DNA of 64,000 nt, taken from Clostridium sp. (GTDB lineage: Bacteria > Bacillota > Clostridia > Clostridiales > Clostridiaceae). The translations under genes and the position numbers were made by a program. The stretch covers positions 60,327 to 124,326 of the forward strand of contig JALEZF010000022.1 of assembly GCA_022773025.1 (NCBI GenBank), given 5' to 3'. This document shows, piece after piece, positions 55,701 through 63,952 of the stretch (its first letter is position 1; each line of letters starts with the position of its first letter). The notes under the pieces were generated by a model that searched no databases, was not told the origin of the DNA, and saw only the letters and a program-made list of their open reading frames with translations.

Positions 55701-56483
55701 CTAAATGTGGTTATGATACCATTTGAAAATGTAGATGGTGGATATATTCATTATGAGCTTCAAAAGGATAATCCAGAGTGGCAGTTCCACATAGCTAGAT
55801 TCAATTCCGTTGGAAAAGAATTTGCAAGGGAATACTTCAAAGAGGATACAAGATATACAGAGAGCTTAGCCTTTACAAAGCTATGGAGAAAATGGCTTCC
55901 TGATATAGTTGTAGATAATCATGGTGTTCCAAAGCATGAGTGGGATCAGCAGTTCTCAGGATATGTGGCACCTTGGTTTAAGGGATTTTGGCTTCCAAGA
56001 GCATTGTTCTACGGATACTTCTGGTACTTAGACACTCCAGAGTACCCAGCAAACAAGATACTTAGCGAAGCTCTTCAAGATGTAGTTAGTGATTATATAA
56101 ATGCAGATAGCGAAATAGTAAGATGGAATAGAGATTGGCAGAATAGATTTGAAAAGTATGCTCATCAGTGGATGCCAAAGCTGTTCCCAGCAAATTACTA
56201 TAAGGAGCTTATTTATTACTGGTTACCATATCAGCCAAATAAAGATTCGTGGCAGGTATCTCATAGATATCCATGGATAACAGCATTAAACTGGACTACA
56301 GAGGTTTCTGATGAAACAGCTCAAGGAGAGTATTTAGATCTTTGTAGCAGGACTCATCATATTTCCGATGTAGCAAACATGGATATGATGGTAAATGCAT
56401 CTTTCAAAGTAAAGAAAGAAGCAAAGGAACTTGAGGGAAAAATATCTCTTAAAAATATAAGAATTAGACCTATAGAGGTTTAA
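52722..56483 (+). CDS. Very large M14-type zinc peptidase
   Basis: A 1253-residue cytoplasmic protein without signal peptide. The C-terminal part (about 930-1220) is an M14 carboxypeptidase-like domain: H964-A-N-E967 are the first two zinc ligands, H1067 in VVDNHG the third, and E1194 in TTEVSDE the candidate catalytic base. The first 900 residues show repeated mixed alpha/beta segments I do not recognise, and a calcium-loop-like DTDNDFLPDE begins at D242. Ordinary M14 enzymes have about 300-400 residues. It is co-transcribed with a DUF969/DUF979 transporter pair. AAGGGGAGGAG precedes the ATG. Likely a peptidase for imported modified peptides or amides; substrate unknown. Confidence 0.8.
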   Translation: MESLEKLFTSYGILNMTNDSNEADGIKGKIIIASNSSKGEKLLAVNLSGRIGYQCTAIDLPLLEISESSKIDGNDNIEIKQAEFIEAGHGIIELRHGNVVLSARDEEGFAGISEYICGRFPYIWSVEKDSATLHDIKELFGDCEISLERIILNHKKQGLEKITIRVSEDDLHKVKEALKEKNIQAIKGLEVIEVVSASNSFQVPVGVVLEKLDMKMQCNSSKEEESVDLCHLTSLETGLLRDTDNDFLPDELNFCVTIKENGLDEEIIAASNIAAALSINSLGYSYPLAYVENTFEKPNDTIEIAVGNHKLGCSTIQYKGNEKKLLVSGEAHDIEALSQYFARNYEYLIKEDEITLKDFKDDLYKTLFGKNLLGQIGRLEYISSKEKSIDTMNSYLDIKNQEENISVSRYMKKKSNIKDFEINNYREKINVFEKEYNFKWEVDEAKEILESSLYKELKPEDKVEIKILVSEEPEVRDALKKDIEEKIAKTGAIIEKCSVLSSYKQGLSWIMEEVIPSLKDRRCLDNIEAIDIKFKPFLPEGQDTWSDEDGAIPNINASREDNPDKWFDLPIRRVQELFPVDDLISQEINLERDKINFSILEGGDNDYEIIVWDKDGKNIYNDGFNGIYSERPYLDEYKGIGKVHPNAALVEAKINGKVIVSEVIKTDVEKVWDVYQSEILSACKDYILEKTDNNPTADKQPFFDQLRIDVLTSEPDYKLDVRKDIISVLSALHEDIYFAGLDFFKTLGLKTVNQGLDEPGLILPVLNKRNGKGTYMKATLKVEQYKKPFVIIDGKEQDLLGDYEFDININKFTVKNGHMDKLYVNIKSEDKEVYEVLKSIKAVAEDIGLPEEYSFNTLVFIYSVDGVEKNIEISNINQYKKSNEILSIKDIEMPQTEVIGYDDYIGIIEKLKKVPEIKVWKASKSYQGRDIYAIEIIKQYKSSLVSRTKVINNRPVFQLNNRHHANEVSSTNSSFLLLQKMLLEEDYKKYRDKLNVVMIPFENVDGGYIHYELQKDNPEWQFHIARFNSVGKEFAREYFKEDTRYTESLAFTKLWRKWLPDIVVDNHGVPKHEWDQQFSGYVAPWFKGFWLPRALFYGYFWYLDTPEYPANKILSEALQDVVSDYINADSEIVRWNRDWQNRFEKYAHQWMPKLFPANYYKELIYYWLPYQPNKDSWQVSHRYPWITALNWTTEVSDETAQGEYLDLCSRTHHISDVANMDMMVNASFKVKKEAKELEGKISLKNIRIRPIEV

Positions 56484-56490
56484 TATATAG

Positions 56491-56516
56491 TTCTCCATGG
56501 CGTATGTCATGGAGAA
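56491..56516 (+). promoter_or_regulatory. Intercistronic hairpin after the M14 gene
   Basis: TTCTCCATG / CATGGAGAA with an eight-base loop, flanked by TATA on both sides; no T run. Possible message stabiliser, like the hairpin between oppA and oppB. Confidence 0.6.
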
Positions 56517-56549
56517 TATACTAATCAAAAGAAAAGGAAGTGAAGAGCA

Positions 56550-57218
56550 ATGATTAAGTTAATAGGTATATTAATTATTGTAGTAGGATTTGCATTAAAA
56601 TTAGATGCAATAGGAATAGTAATGGCAGCAGGTATCACTACAGGACTAGTAGGCGGTATGGATCTTCCGGAAATTTTATCTACCCTAGGTTCAACCTTCG
56701 TATCAAACAGATATATGGCAATGTTTATAATAACCTTGCCAGTAGTTGGAGTCTTAGAGAAAAATGGATTAAAGCAGGTTGCAGGAGATCTTATAGCAAA
56801 AATGAAAAAAGCAAGCCCAGGGTTAATAAGTTCATTATACACTGTAGCTAGAGGCTTCTTAGCAGCATTCAACGTAAATCTAGGAGGAGTTGCTGGATTC
56901 ATAAGACCAGTAGTAAATCCTATGGCAGAAGCGTCAATTGAGAAATATGGAAAGAAATTAGATCCAGAGGATGCAGATACAGTAAAGGCTATGAATACGG
57001 CAGCAGAAAATATAAGCTGGTTCTTTGGTCAATCATTATTCATTGCAGGCTCAGGACTACTTTTAGTTAAAGGAACACTAGAACCATATAACTATATAAT
57101 AGATCCAGTTCAAGCCGTAAGAGCAGAGATACCGGTATTTATAACAGCATGTGTGGTATCAATCATTTACTTCATGTTATTAAACAAGAAATTAATGAAG
57201 AAATATAAGCAGCTATAA
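56550..57218 (+). CDS. DUF969 transporter subunit
   Basis: A 222-residue integral membrane protein with about five hydrophobic segments. GGMDLPEILSTLGSTFVSNR and LPVVGVLEKNGLKQVAGDL are typical of DUF969. This family occurs with DUF979 and is annotated in some organisms as part of a 5-oxoproline (pyroglutamate) transporter. No pyroglutamyl peptidase or oxoprolinase gene is in the window. GAAAAGGAAGTG precedes the ATG. Confidence 0.85.
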   Translation: MIKLIGILIIVVGFALKLDAIGIVMAAGITTGLVGGMDLPEILSTLGSTFVSNRYMAMFIITLPVVGVLEKNGLKQVAGDLIAKMKKASPGLISSLYTVARGFLAAFNVNLGGVAGFIRPVVNPMAEASIEKYGKKLDPEDADTVKAMNTAAENISWFFGQSLFIAGSGLLLVKGTLEPYNYIIDPVQAVRAEIPVFITACVVSIIYFMLLNKKLMKKYKQL

Positions 57219-57245
57219 AAATACTAGAAAATGAGGTGATGAGAG

Positions 57246-58166
57246 ATGAGTACTAAAGATATAATAATGGAAGTAATATATGTAGCATGTGGTCTTATGT
57301 CAGCTTACGTGGGTTATAGAGCATTAGCTGATAAAGAGCAGAAAAATAAAATTGGAACAGCGGTATTTTGGTTAGCTTTAGCGGCTTTATTAGGACTTGG
57401 AAGATGGATGCCTCCAGTTGTGGCAGGAATATTAGTAGTTATAATGACAATACCACCAATCATAAAGAGAGTAAGTCCAGGAGTAAACAAGGTTATCCCA
57501 GAAGAATACAAGAGAAAGATGGCAGATAAGCTTGGATTAAAAGTATTTATTCCAGCTCTTACTATGGGAATGCTTGCTTTAATAGTTGGAATAGCACTTC
57601 CAAAACTAGGAGCATTAGTTGGTTTAGGTTTTGGTATATTAGTATCAGCTATAATTATATTAATAATGTCAAAGGATAGCCCAGCTGTAATACCAACAGA
57701 GGGTAAAAAACTTTTAGAAGCTGTTGGACCATTATCAATATTACCACAGCTTTTAGCTTCACTAGGTGCAATATTTGCAGCAGCAGGAGTTGGTGATGTA
57801 ATCTCAGGAATGGTTAGCAACATCGTACCAGAAGGAAATGTAACAGTAGCTATAATTGTATATGCCGTAGCAATGGCACTATTTACAATGATAATGGGAA
57901 ATGCTTTTGCAGCATTCTCAGTTATAACAATAGGTATAGGAATACCATTCATACTACAATATGGCTTAGATCCCAATGTAGTTGGAATGATAGGATTGAC
58001 CAGCGGATATTGTGGAACACTTATGACACCGATGGCAGCAAACTTCAACATTGTTCCAGTAGCTATACTTGAGATGGAAGACAAATATGCCGTTATAAAG
58101 AAGCAGATACCACTAGCAATTATTCTTCTTGTAGCACAGATAATCTTAATGATGGTTATGGCATAA
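57246..58166 (+). CDS. DUF979 transporter subunit
   Basis: A 306-residue membrane protein with nine or so hydrophobic segments; FWLALAALLGLGRWMPP, LGAIFAAAGVGDVI and GYCGTLMTPMAANFNIVP are family hallmarks. It works with the DUF969 subunit 27 bases upstream. A terminator ends the operon shortly after. Substrate inferred at most to be a small amide or pyroglutamate-like acid. Confidence 0.85.
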   Translation: MSTKDIIMEVIYVACGLMSAYVGYRALADKEQKNKIGTAVFWLALAALLGLGRWMPPVVAGILVVIMTIPPIIKRVSPGVNKVIPEEYKRKMADKLGLKVFIPALTMGMLALIVGIALPKLGALVGLGFGILVSAIIILIMSKDSPAVIPTEGKKLLEAVGPLSILPQLLASLGAIFAAAGVGDVISGMVSNIVPEGNVTVAIIVYAVAMALFTMIMGNAFAAFSVITIGIGIPFILQYGLDPNVVGMIGLTSGYCGTLMTPMAANFNIVPVAILEMEDKYAVIKKQIPLAIILLVAQIILMMVMA

Positions 58167-58184
58167 CATAAAATATAAAATAAA

Positions 58185-58207
58185 AAAACTCCTGCTAAGG
58201 GAGTTTT
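58185..58207 (+). terminator. Terminator of the M14-DUF969-DUF979 operon
   Basis: AAAACTCC / GGAGTTTT with a short loop, 18 bases after the last stop. Confidence 0.7.
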
Positions 58208-58309
58208 GGATGATTTGAAAGTTATAATATGAAATGAAGGCAGAACTTCTTTGGGATATTAAGTGAAAAATCCTGAAGGAAGATGTCTTCATTTTTATTT
58301 TGTGCTTAT

Positions 58310-59041
58310 TTATAGCAAATGATAATAAGGGCATATGTCTTCATAGTGCCCATCCTTCATTAAAAATCCTCCTGGAATTGTGCCTAGCTGTTGAAATCCA
58401 AGCTTTTCATATAAGTATTGTGCAGAGGAATTAGTTTTGACAACTGCATTAAATTGAAGAATTTTAAAACCGTCAGTTTTTCCTATTTCCATACAGTGGA
58501 CAACTAATTTTTCAGTGTTTGTACCATCAGAATAATGGGATGTAAGAAAATCAGGATCTGATAATCCAAGTAGCTGTAGTGAACTTTCGTCCTTAAAAAT
58601 CTCAAGTGAGTTATCATCTAATATTAAAACTCCAGCATCAGTTAGTGATTGCTTGATTTTTTCATATTTACCTGACCAAGCTTCATGATTGCCAGATACA
58701 TAGTAGATTGGAGCAATCTTAACAGCTTCATTTATAAAGCACATAGCTGTATCTAAATCGAATCTACGTCTATCTATTAAGTCACCGGTAATTACAATGA
58801 TATCAGGATTAGAATCCTTAACTTTTTTTATGATATAGGCTTGATTCTTTCCAAACATTTTATTGTGCAAATCGGAAATTTGAAGAATTTTATATCCGTC
58901 GAAATGGGGAGGGAGTTTGGGACTATGATGACTATAGTTTGAAACCATGATATTATTATTTTGCAAAAAACAAAAGAGTGCAAATACAATAAGGAGCACA
59001 CTAAATTCTATAAATAAATTTATTTTAGTAAGTTTTTTCAT
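58310..59041 (-). CDS. Chimera: metallophosphoesterase N-part fused to acetyltransferase tail
   Basis: A 243-residue frame with two unrelated parts. Residues 1-175 are a membrane-anchored metallophosphoesterase: anchor helix (7-27), DLH at 57-59, GD at 86-87 and GNHE at 117-120. The GHxH motifs that complete the metal site are missing. From about residue 178 the sequence is the last 65 residues of a GNAT acetyltransferase (GFKILQFNAVVKTNSSAQYL, then YEKLGFQQLGTIPGGF and DGHYEDICPYYHLL). A deletion has probably joined two neighbouring genes in frame, leaving neither complete. ATG 59041 follows GTGAGG. Confidence 0.75.
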   Translation of the reverse strand: MKKLTKINLFIEFSVLLIVFALFCFLQNNNIMVSNYSHHSPKLPPHFDGYKILQISDLHNKMFGKNQAYIIKKVKDSNPDIIVITGDLIDRRRFDLDTAMCFINEAVKIAPIYYVSGNHEAWSGKYEKIKQSLTDAGVLILDDNSLEIFKDESSLQLLGLSDPDFLTSHYSDGTNTEKLVVHCMEIGKTDGFKILQFNAVVKTNSSAQYLYEKLGFQQLGTIPGGFLMKDGHYEDICPYYHLL

Positions 59042-59156
59042 TTCATAAACCTCACAAGAAAGATAATGAAAGTTATATATTAAAATTATTATAACATATT
59101 TTGTAAATGGTGTGTTTTTTAATAGTTGCTTAATGTGTATTTTACACAAATATAAA

Positions 59157-59190
59157 AAAGTAGTGAAACCTAATTAGATTTCACTACTTT
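59157..59190 (-). terminator. Terminator after the potD-like gene
   Basis: AAAGTAGTGAAA / TTTCACTACTTT with loop of ten, T run on the reverse strand. Confidence 0.82.
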
Positions 59191-59196
59191 AAAAAT

Positions 59197-60246
59197 TTAT
59201 TGCTTTATTTCAGTCCAGATGTAATCATATAGTTTTTTACTTTCACTAGGAAGGTCAGTATAGATTTCACATCTATCCATTATTTCTTTAGGCATATATG
59301 CGTTAGGGTTATTTCTAACTTCTTCTGGCTGCTCCAATCTTGCTTCTTTATTAGGTGTTGTATAGCCTATTTCATCTGCTATTCTAAGAGCACTTTCTTT
59401 GTCGCTTACAAAATTTATGAATTTCTCAGCGGCAGAAACATTTTTAGCATTGGCAGGTATGCATAAGCTGTCAATCCAGAAATTCGCACCTTCTTTAGGT
59501 ACCACATAAACTAAATTAGGATACTCATCTTGAAGATTCAATCCTTCTCCAGACCAAATCATGTTTATATCAGTTTCTCCAGCAGGAATCATTGTAGTTC
59601 CATTATCCACTCCGTAGATTGGATTAACTAACTTTCTTTGGTCTAATAATAATTGTTTTGCTTCTTCAAGTTCCTTAGGGTTAGTTGAATTTAGAGAATA
59701 GTTAAGTTTCTTTAAAGCAGCGCCTAGTGTATCTCTATATGTGTCAAACATGAAAATCTTATCTTTATATTTTTCATTCCACAATATATCCCAGCTATCA
59801 ACTTTTTCTGTCACTACATCTTTATTGTAAATAAGACCAACAGTTCCAAACATATAAGGAACAGAATATTTGTTGCCTGGGTCTATCTCTAAGTTTAAGT
59901 ATGCTTCATCCATTTGAGAAATATTAGGTACATTATCTTTGTTTAGTTCTTGGAGCAGATTTTGATCTATCATTCTTGGCATTAAAGCATCAGATACTAA
60001 AACTACGTCATATTTTGTGCCGCCTTTGCTAAGCTTTTGATACATGGTTTCCATATCATCAAAAGTTTCAATGTTAACTTTTATACCATATTTTTCTTCG
60101 AATTCTTCTACAGTTTCTTTATCTATGTTTTCTCCGTAGTTAAAGAAGTTTATTTCTTCAGCAGTACTTTTATTACAGCCTGCAAAGAATGCTGTCATTA
60201 TTATCATACAAATTGATAAACTTAATAATTTTAATGATGATTTCAT
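59197..60246 (-). CDS. PotD-type polyamine-binding lipoprotein (orphan)
   Basis: A 349-residue extracellular solute-binding lipoprotein with lipobox FFAGC near residue 23, followed by EINFFNYGENIDKETVEEFE. INMIWSGEGLN and YVVPKEGANFWIDSLCIP are typical of the spermidine/putrescine (PotD) type. No permease or ATPase genes accompany it, so its transporter is elsewhere or lost. AGGAGG-like GGAGGAAAA lies upstream on this strand. The polyamine assignment is by family resemblance. Confidence 0.87.
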   Translation of the reverse strand: MKSSLKLLSLSICMIIMTAFFAGCNKSTAEEINFFNYGENIDKETVEEFEEKYGIKVNIETFDDMETMYQKLSKGGTKYDVVLVSDALMPRMIDQNLLQELNKDNVPNISQMDEAYLNLEIDPGNKYSVPYMFGTVGLIYNKDVVTEKVDSWDILWNEKYKDKIFMFDTYRDTLGAALKKLNYSLNSTNPKELEEAKQLLLDQRKLVNPIYGVDNGTTMIPAGETDINMIWSGEGLNLQDEYPNLVYVVPKEGANFWIDSLCIPANAKNVSAAEKFINFVSDKESALRIADEIGYTTPNKEARLEQPEEVRNNPNAYMPKEIMDRCEIYTDLPSESKKLYDYIWTEIKQ

Positions 60247-60294
60247 AGTACATTTTCCTCCGTATACTGTTTAGGTTATAAATATTCTTTTGAA

Positions 60295-60616
60295 TTATAG
60301 CATTGTTTTACTTAAGTGTCTAATCATATGATGTACAATTTTATTAAAGAATAAAACTAATATTTTATATAATTGGATAGCGTGATAATTACAAGTTTGA
60401 GTTTCAAGTATAATACCACGACAGTCATTTAAGGTTTTAGCGTATTCAATAATTTTTTCTAGCAACATATTGCCTATACCTTTTCCTCTAAAATCATCCG
60501 TTACAAAAATATTACTTATTCTATGAACAAATAGCATCATAGTATCTATCAGTTAAGTATGTAGCTACAAATTTGTAGCCTCTATATTTATTTTTATCAA
60601 TGGGAGATATTTTCAT
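60295..60616 (-). pseudogene. Broken GNAT acetyltransferase gene
   Basis: Starting at ATG 60616, after GAGGTAA, the frame reads MKISPIDKNKYRGYKFVAT and stops at TAG 60521-60523 after 31 residues. A second frame then reads HRISNIFVTDDFRGKGIGNM and LETQTCNYHAIQLYK, the acetyl-CoA-binding motif A and the following region of a GNAT enzyme (streptothricin acetyltransferase type). About 60 residues between the two parts are missing, and after LYK the text becomes unrelated to the family. It is therefore a deletion-bearing relic. Confidence 0.78.
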
Positions 60617-60880
60617 ATAATTACCTCATTTCTTGAGATTAAACTTTTAGGTTCTGTTTCACTATTATGAATTAATTGTACCATATTCTTCTATATAATT
60701 ATTAGGTTTTAAGTTCTGACTTTCACACTTTCACTAATTATGATACAGATTTATATAATATTTGAGGTGTAGAAAATAGAGAGGTATAATGTAAGAAATT
60801 AATGAAATAGTATGTGTGTGATGAAAAAATTTATATAAATAATTTGTTTTTACATTCTACATCAGAAGGAGTGTTGTTTT

Positions 60881-61783
60881 ATGATTGATTTAGCACTTTT
60901 AGGTTGCGGTGGAAGCATGCCTATGACTTATAGAAGATTATCATCCATGCTTATAAATTTTAGAGGAAGAAAAGTTCTAATAGATTGTGGCGAAGGAACT
61001 CAAGTTTCAATAAGATCTATAGGCTGGGGATTTAAAACTATTGATTATATATGTATAAGTCACTTCCATGGAGACCATACTGTAGGTATCCCAGGCCTTT
61101 TAGCAACTATAGGGAATAGCGGAAGAACTGAACCCCTAACCATAATCGGACCTGAAGGGATAAGCGCTGTGATAGATGGACTTAGAGTAATATGTCCATA
61201 TCTTCCTTATGAGGTGAGAATTATAGAGGCACCAGAGGAAAGTGTAGATTTATATGAAGACATGAAGTTAGAAACATTGGAACTAGAGCATAGTTCACCA
61301 TGTTTAGGCTATAGGTTTGATGTAAAGAGAAGAGCAAAGTTTTCGTTGGAGTTTGCTGAAAAGAATCAGGTGCCAAAGATGTTGTGGAATAGACTTCAAA
61401 AAGGTGAAACTTTAGAGCATGAGGGAAGACTATATGAACCATCTATGGTTTTAGGTGAGGAGAGAGATGGAATAAGGTTATCTTTTGTAACAGATAGTAG
61501 ACCAATAGAAACAATACCTAAGTTTATAGAAAACAGTGATTTATTTGTATGTGAGGGTACTTATGGAGATGATGAGGATAAGCTTAAAGCCATAGCTAAC
61601 TGTCATATGACATTTAGAGAAGCTGCCACAATGGCTAAAGAGGGAAAGGTAAAAGAACTATTACTAACTCATTTTAGTCCAGCTATGATGGAACCACAGC
61701 AATATATAATGAATGCAAAAGAAGAGTTTGAAAACACAGTACTAGGGGAAGACGGACTCATTAAAAACTTAAGTTTCAAATAA
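60881..61783 (+). CDS. rnz: Ribonuclease Z
   Basis: A 300-residue MBL-fold endonuclease that trims the 3' ends of tRNA precursors. It begins ALLGCGGSMPM and has ISHFHGDHTVGIPGLL, the zinc motif HxHxDH, and LLTHFSPAM near the end. The exosite-arm region is recognisable in the middle. AGAAGGAG precedes the ATG. The 265 bases upstream carry nothing further that I can identify. Confidence 0.92.
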   Translation: MIDLALLGCGGSMPMTYRRLSSMLINFRGRKVLIDCGEGTQVSIRSIGWGFKTIDYICISHFHGDHTVGIPGLLATIGNSGRTEPLTIIGPEGISAVIDGLRVICPYLPYEVRIIEAPEESVDLYEDMKLETLELEHSSPCLGYRFDVKRRAKFSLEFAEKNQVPKMLWNRLQKGETLEHEGRLYEPSMVLGEERDGIRLSFVTDSRPIETIPKFIENSDLFVCEGTYGDDEDKLKAIANCHMTFREAATMAKEGKVKELLLTHFSPAMMEPQQYIMNAKEEFENTVLGEDGLIKNLSFK

Positions 61784-61797
61784 TTTTGAGAAGGATA

Positions 61798-61826
61798 TTT
61801 ACAATTTTAGAACTTAACAGTATAAT
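61798..61826 (+). promoter_or_regulatory. Promoter of the gltX T-box leader
   Basis: TTTACA (61798-61803), 17-base spacer, TATAAT (61821-61826); start near 61833. Confidence 0.75.
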
Positions 61827-61832
61827 AGTGAT

Positions 61833-62092
61833 TAATATAATAATAGGCTATGAAAAAGAAGAGTACATGAATACTTTCTGCAAAGAGAGCTGACGTATGG
61901 TGGGAGTCAGTGAGAAAGTTCATAGAAAGAAGCTTTGGAGCTATGACTGAAAGAATATTTCGTAGTAGGTCATGGGAGGCACCCCATATATGCGATAAAG
62001 AGAGTTTTGCTTATATTTTAAGCAGACTAATTTAGGTGGTACCGCGGATAACAGTCTTTCGTCCTAATTATAGGATGATAGGCTTTTTTTAT
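61833..62092 (+). promoter_or_regulatory. T-box riboswitch (glutamate)
   Basis: The T-box AGGTGGTACCGCG is at 62034-62046. Stem I contains AGAGAGCTGACG and GGTGGGAGTCAG, and GAA triplets follow the ATGA/TCAT pairing, in the place of the specifier, fitting glutamate. A terminator with TTTTTTT ends near 62092. Uncharged tRNA-Glu should increase gltX expression. Confidence 0.9.
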
Positions 62093-62132
62093 TTTTAGAA
62101 ATAATAATTATAGAGTAAGGAGAGATGAGACT

Positions 62133-63791
62133 ATGGATTACAAAGCATTAGCAGACAAGATGCTTCCACAAATCACAAAAACATCAGAATACTATTTAGA
62201 TAAGTATAAGAAGAGAAATTTAAAAGAGGGCGCAAAAGTTACAAGATTTGCTCCATCACCAACAGGCTTTCAGCATATAGGTGGAGTATTTGCTGCTTTA
62301 GTATCAGAGAGACTTGCAAAGCAAAGTGACGGAGTTTTTATACTAAGAATAGAAGACACTGATCAAAAGAGAGAAGTTAAGGGGGCTATAGCAGATACTA
62401 TAGCAACAATGAATAACTTCAATATAAATTTTGATGAAGGCATGACAGGAGAATATGAAGAAAAGGGCGACTACGGTCCATACAAGCAAAGTGAAAGAGG
62501 GGAAATCTATCAAACTTTTGCAAAGGGATTGATAGAAAAGGGGTTAGCATATCCATGTTTCTGCTCAGCAGAAGATATAGATGCTATAAGAGCGGAGCAG
62601 ACAGCTATAAAAGAAACTCCGGGGTATTATGGAAAATGGGCTAAATGTAGAGATATATCACCGGAGGATGCCATAAAAAGAATTGAAAATGGAGAAAAAT
62701 TTGTAATAAGATTAAAATCTCCAGGATCACCAGAGAGAAGAAAAGAAATACATGACTATGTAAAGGGAGATGTATCATTCCCAGAAAATCTACAAGATGT
62801 TGTAATCATAAAGTCTGATGGACTTCCAACTTACCATTTTGCTCATGCTGTTGATGATACATTAATGGGAACAACTCATATAACAAGAGGAGAAGAGTGG
62901 CTTCCATCACTTCCAACTCATGTTCAGCTATTTGAAGTTTTAGGATTCCCACTTCCAAAGTATTGTCATATACCAACTATGATGAAGATGGATGGAGAGT
63001 CTAGAAGAAAGTTAAGCAAGAGAAAAGATCCAGAAAGCGCTGTAACTTACTACAGAGAAGAAGGATATCCAAACGTTTCAGTTTTAGAGTATCTTTTAAA
63101 TATAATAAACTCTAACTTTGAAGATTGGAGGGCAGAGAATCCAGATGCTCCTTATACTGATTTCCCAGTATCCCTTGACAAGATGAGCAATAGTGGAGCA
63201 TTATTTGATATAGTAAAACTTCATGATGTAAGCAAAAATGTAATCGCAAAGATGCCTGCAGATAAAGTTTATGACCTATACACAAACTGGGCAAAGGACT
63301 ATGACAAGGAGATATATGACCTTTTAACTAAGTATGAAGATAGGGGAAGAGCTTTATTCAATATAGACAAAGAAGGTCCAAAACCAAGAAAAGACTTTGG
63401 AAAGTGGAATGAAGTTAGAGAAAAGATCTTCTATTTCTTTGATGAATTATTCTATGCTGAGCCAAAGGAAAACCTAGAGCTTCCAGCTAAGATAGACTTA
63501 GAAGAATGCAAAAACCTTATAAGAGAATACAAAGAAGTATTCGATATATCAGGAGAGCAAACAGATTGGTTTGGAGGACTTAAGGAATTTGCAGTGGCTC
63601 ATGGATACACAGCAGATAGAAAAGCCTACAAGAAGAATCCAGAAGAGTTCAAAGGTATGGTATCTGACGTGGCAGCAGCAGTTAGAGCAGCTGTGACTCA
63701 TAGAGGAAATACTCCAGATCTTTATACAATAATGAAGATCTTAGGAAAAGACAACGTAAAAGAAAGATTTGAAAAGTTTTTAGATATATAA
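62133..63791 (+). CDS. gltX: Glutamate--tRNA ligase
   Basis: A 552-residue class I synthetase. [12 protein letters not shown] is the HIGH motif region and KLSKRKDP the KMSKS counterpart; CFCSAEDI and the C-terminal anticodon-binding part are as in the clostridial long form. TAAGGAGAG precedes the ATG. It is preceded by a Glu-type T-box. Whether it also charges tRNA-Gln cannot be told from this sequence. Confidence 0.95.
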   Translation: MDYKALADKMLPQITKTSEYYLDKYKKRNLKEGAKVTRFAPSPTGFQHIGGVFAALVSERLAKQSDGVFILRIEDTDQKREVKGAIADTIATMNNFNINFDEGMTGEYEEKGDYGPYKQSERGEIYQTFAKGLIEKGLAYPCFCSAEDIDAIRAEQTAIKETPGYYGKWAKCRDISPEDAIKRIENGEKFVIRLKSPGSPERRKEIHDYVKGDVSFPENLQDVVIIKSDGLPTYHFAHAVDDTLMGTTHITRGEEWLPSLPTHVQLFEVLGFPLPKYCHIPTMMKMDGESRRKLSKRKDPESAVTYYREEGYPNVSVLEYLLNIINSNFEDWRAENPDAPYTDFPVSLDKMSNSGALFDIVKLHDVSKNVIAKMPADKVYDLYTNWAKDYDKEIYDLLTKYEDRGRALFNIDKEGPKPRKDFGKWNEVREKIFYFFDELFYAEPKENLELPAKIDLEECKNLIREYKEVFDISGEQTDWFGGLKEFAVAHGYTADRKAYKKNPEEFKGMVSDVAAAVRAAVTHRGNTPDLYTIMKILGKDNVKERFEKFLDI

Positions 63792-63797
63792 TATAAG

Positions 63798-63837
63798 AGA
63801 ATCACCCCAATATTTTTATATTGGAGTGATTCTTTTA
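63798..63837 (+). terminator. Terminator after gltX
   Basis: AGAATCACCCCAATAT pairs with ATATTGGAGTGATTCT with one mismatch, loop TTTT, then TTT. Confidence 0.9.
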
Positions 63838-63914
63838 ATATGAGATGGAATAACATATAATTGTAAGCGTCAAAGTTTTAGTGTCTTCAATAATTTCAAA
63901 AATAGTATTAAAAT

Positions 63915-63947
63915 ATCCTAGTAAGGTAATACAAGCTTTACTAGGAT
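63915..63947 (-). terminator. Terminator of the gene entering from the right edge
   Basis: ATCCTAGTAA / TTACTAGGAT with a 13-base loop, directly downstream of the stop codon of the reverse-strand frame at 63953. Confidence 0.6.
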
Positions 63948-63952
63948 TAATT

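Noticed and set aside
57314-58084. Reverse-strand open frame of 256 codons opposite the DUF979 gene
   Set aside because: The plus strand encodes a recognisable membrane protein with a ribosome site; the reverse frame has no site and low-complexity composition.
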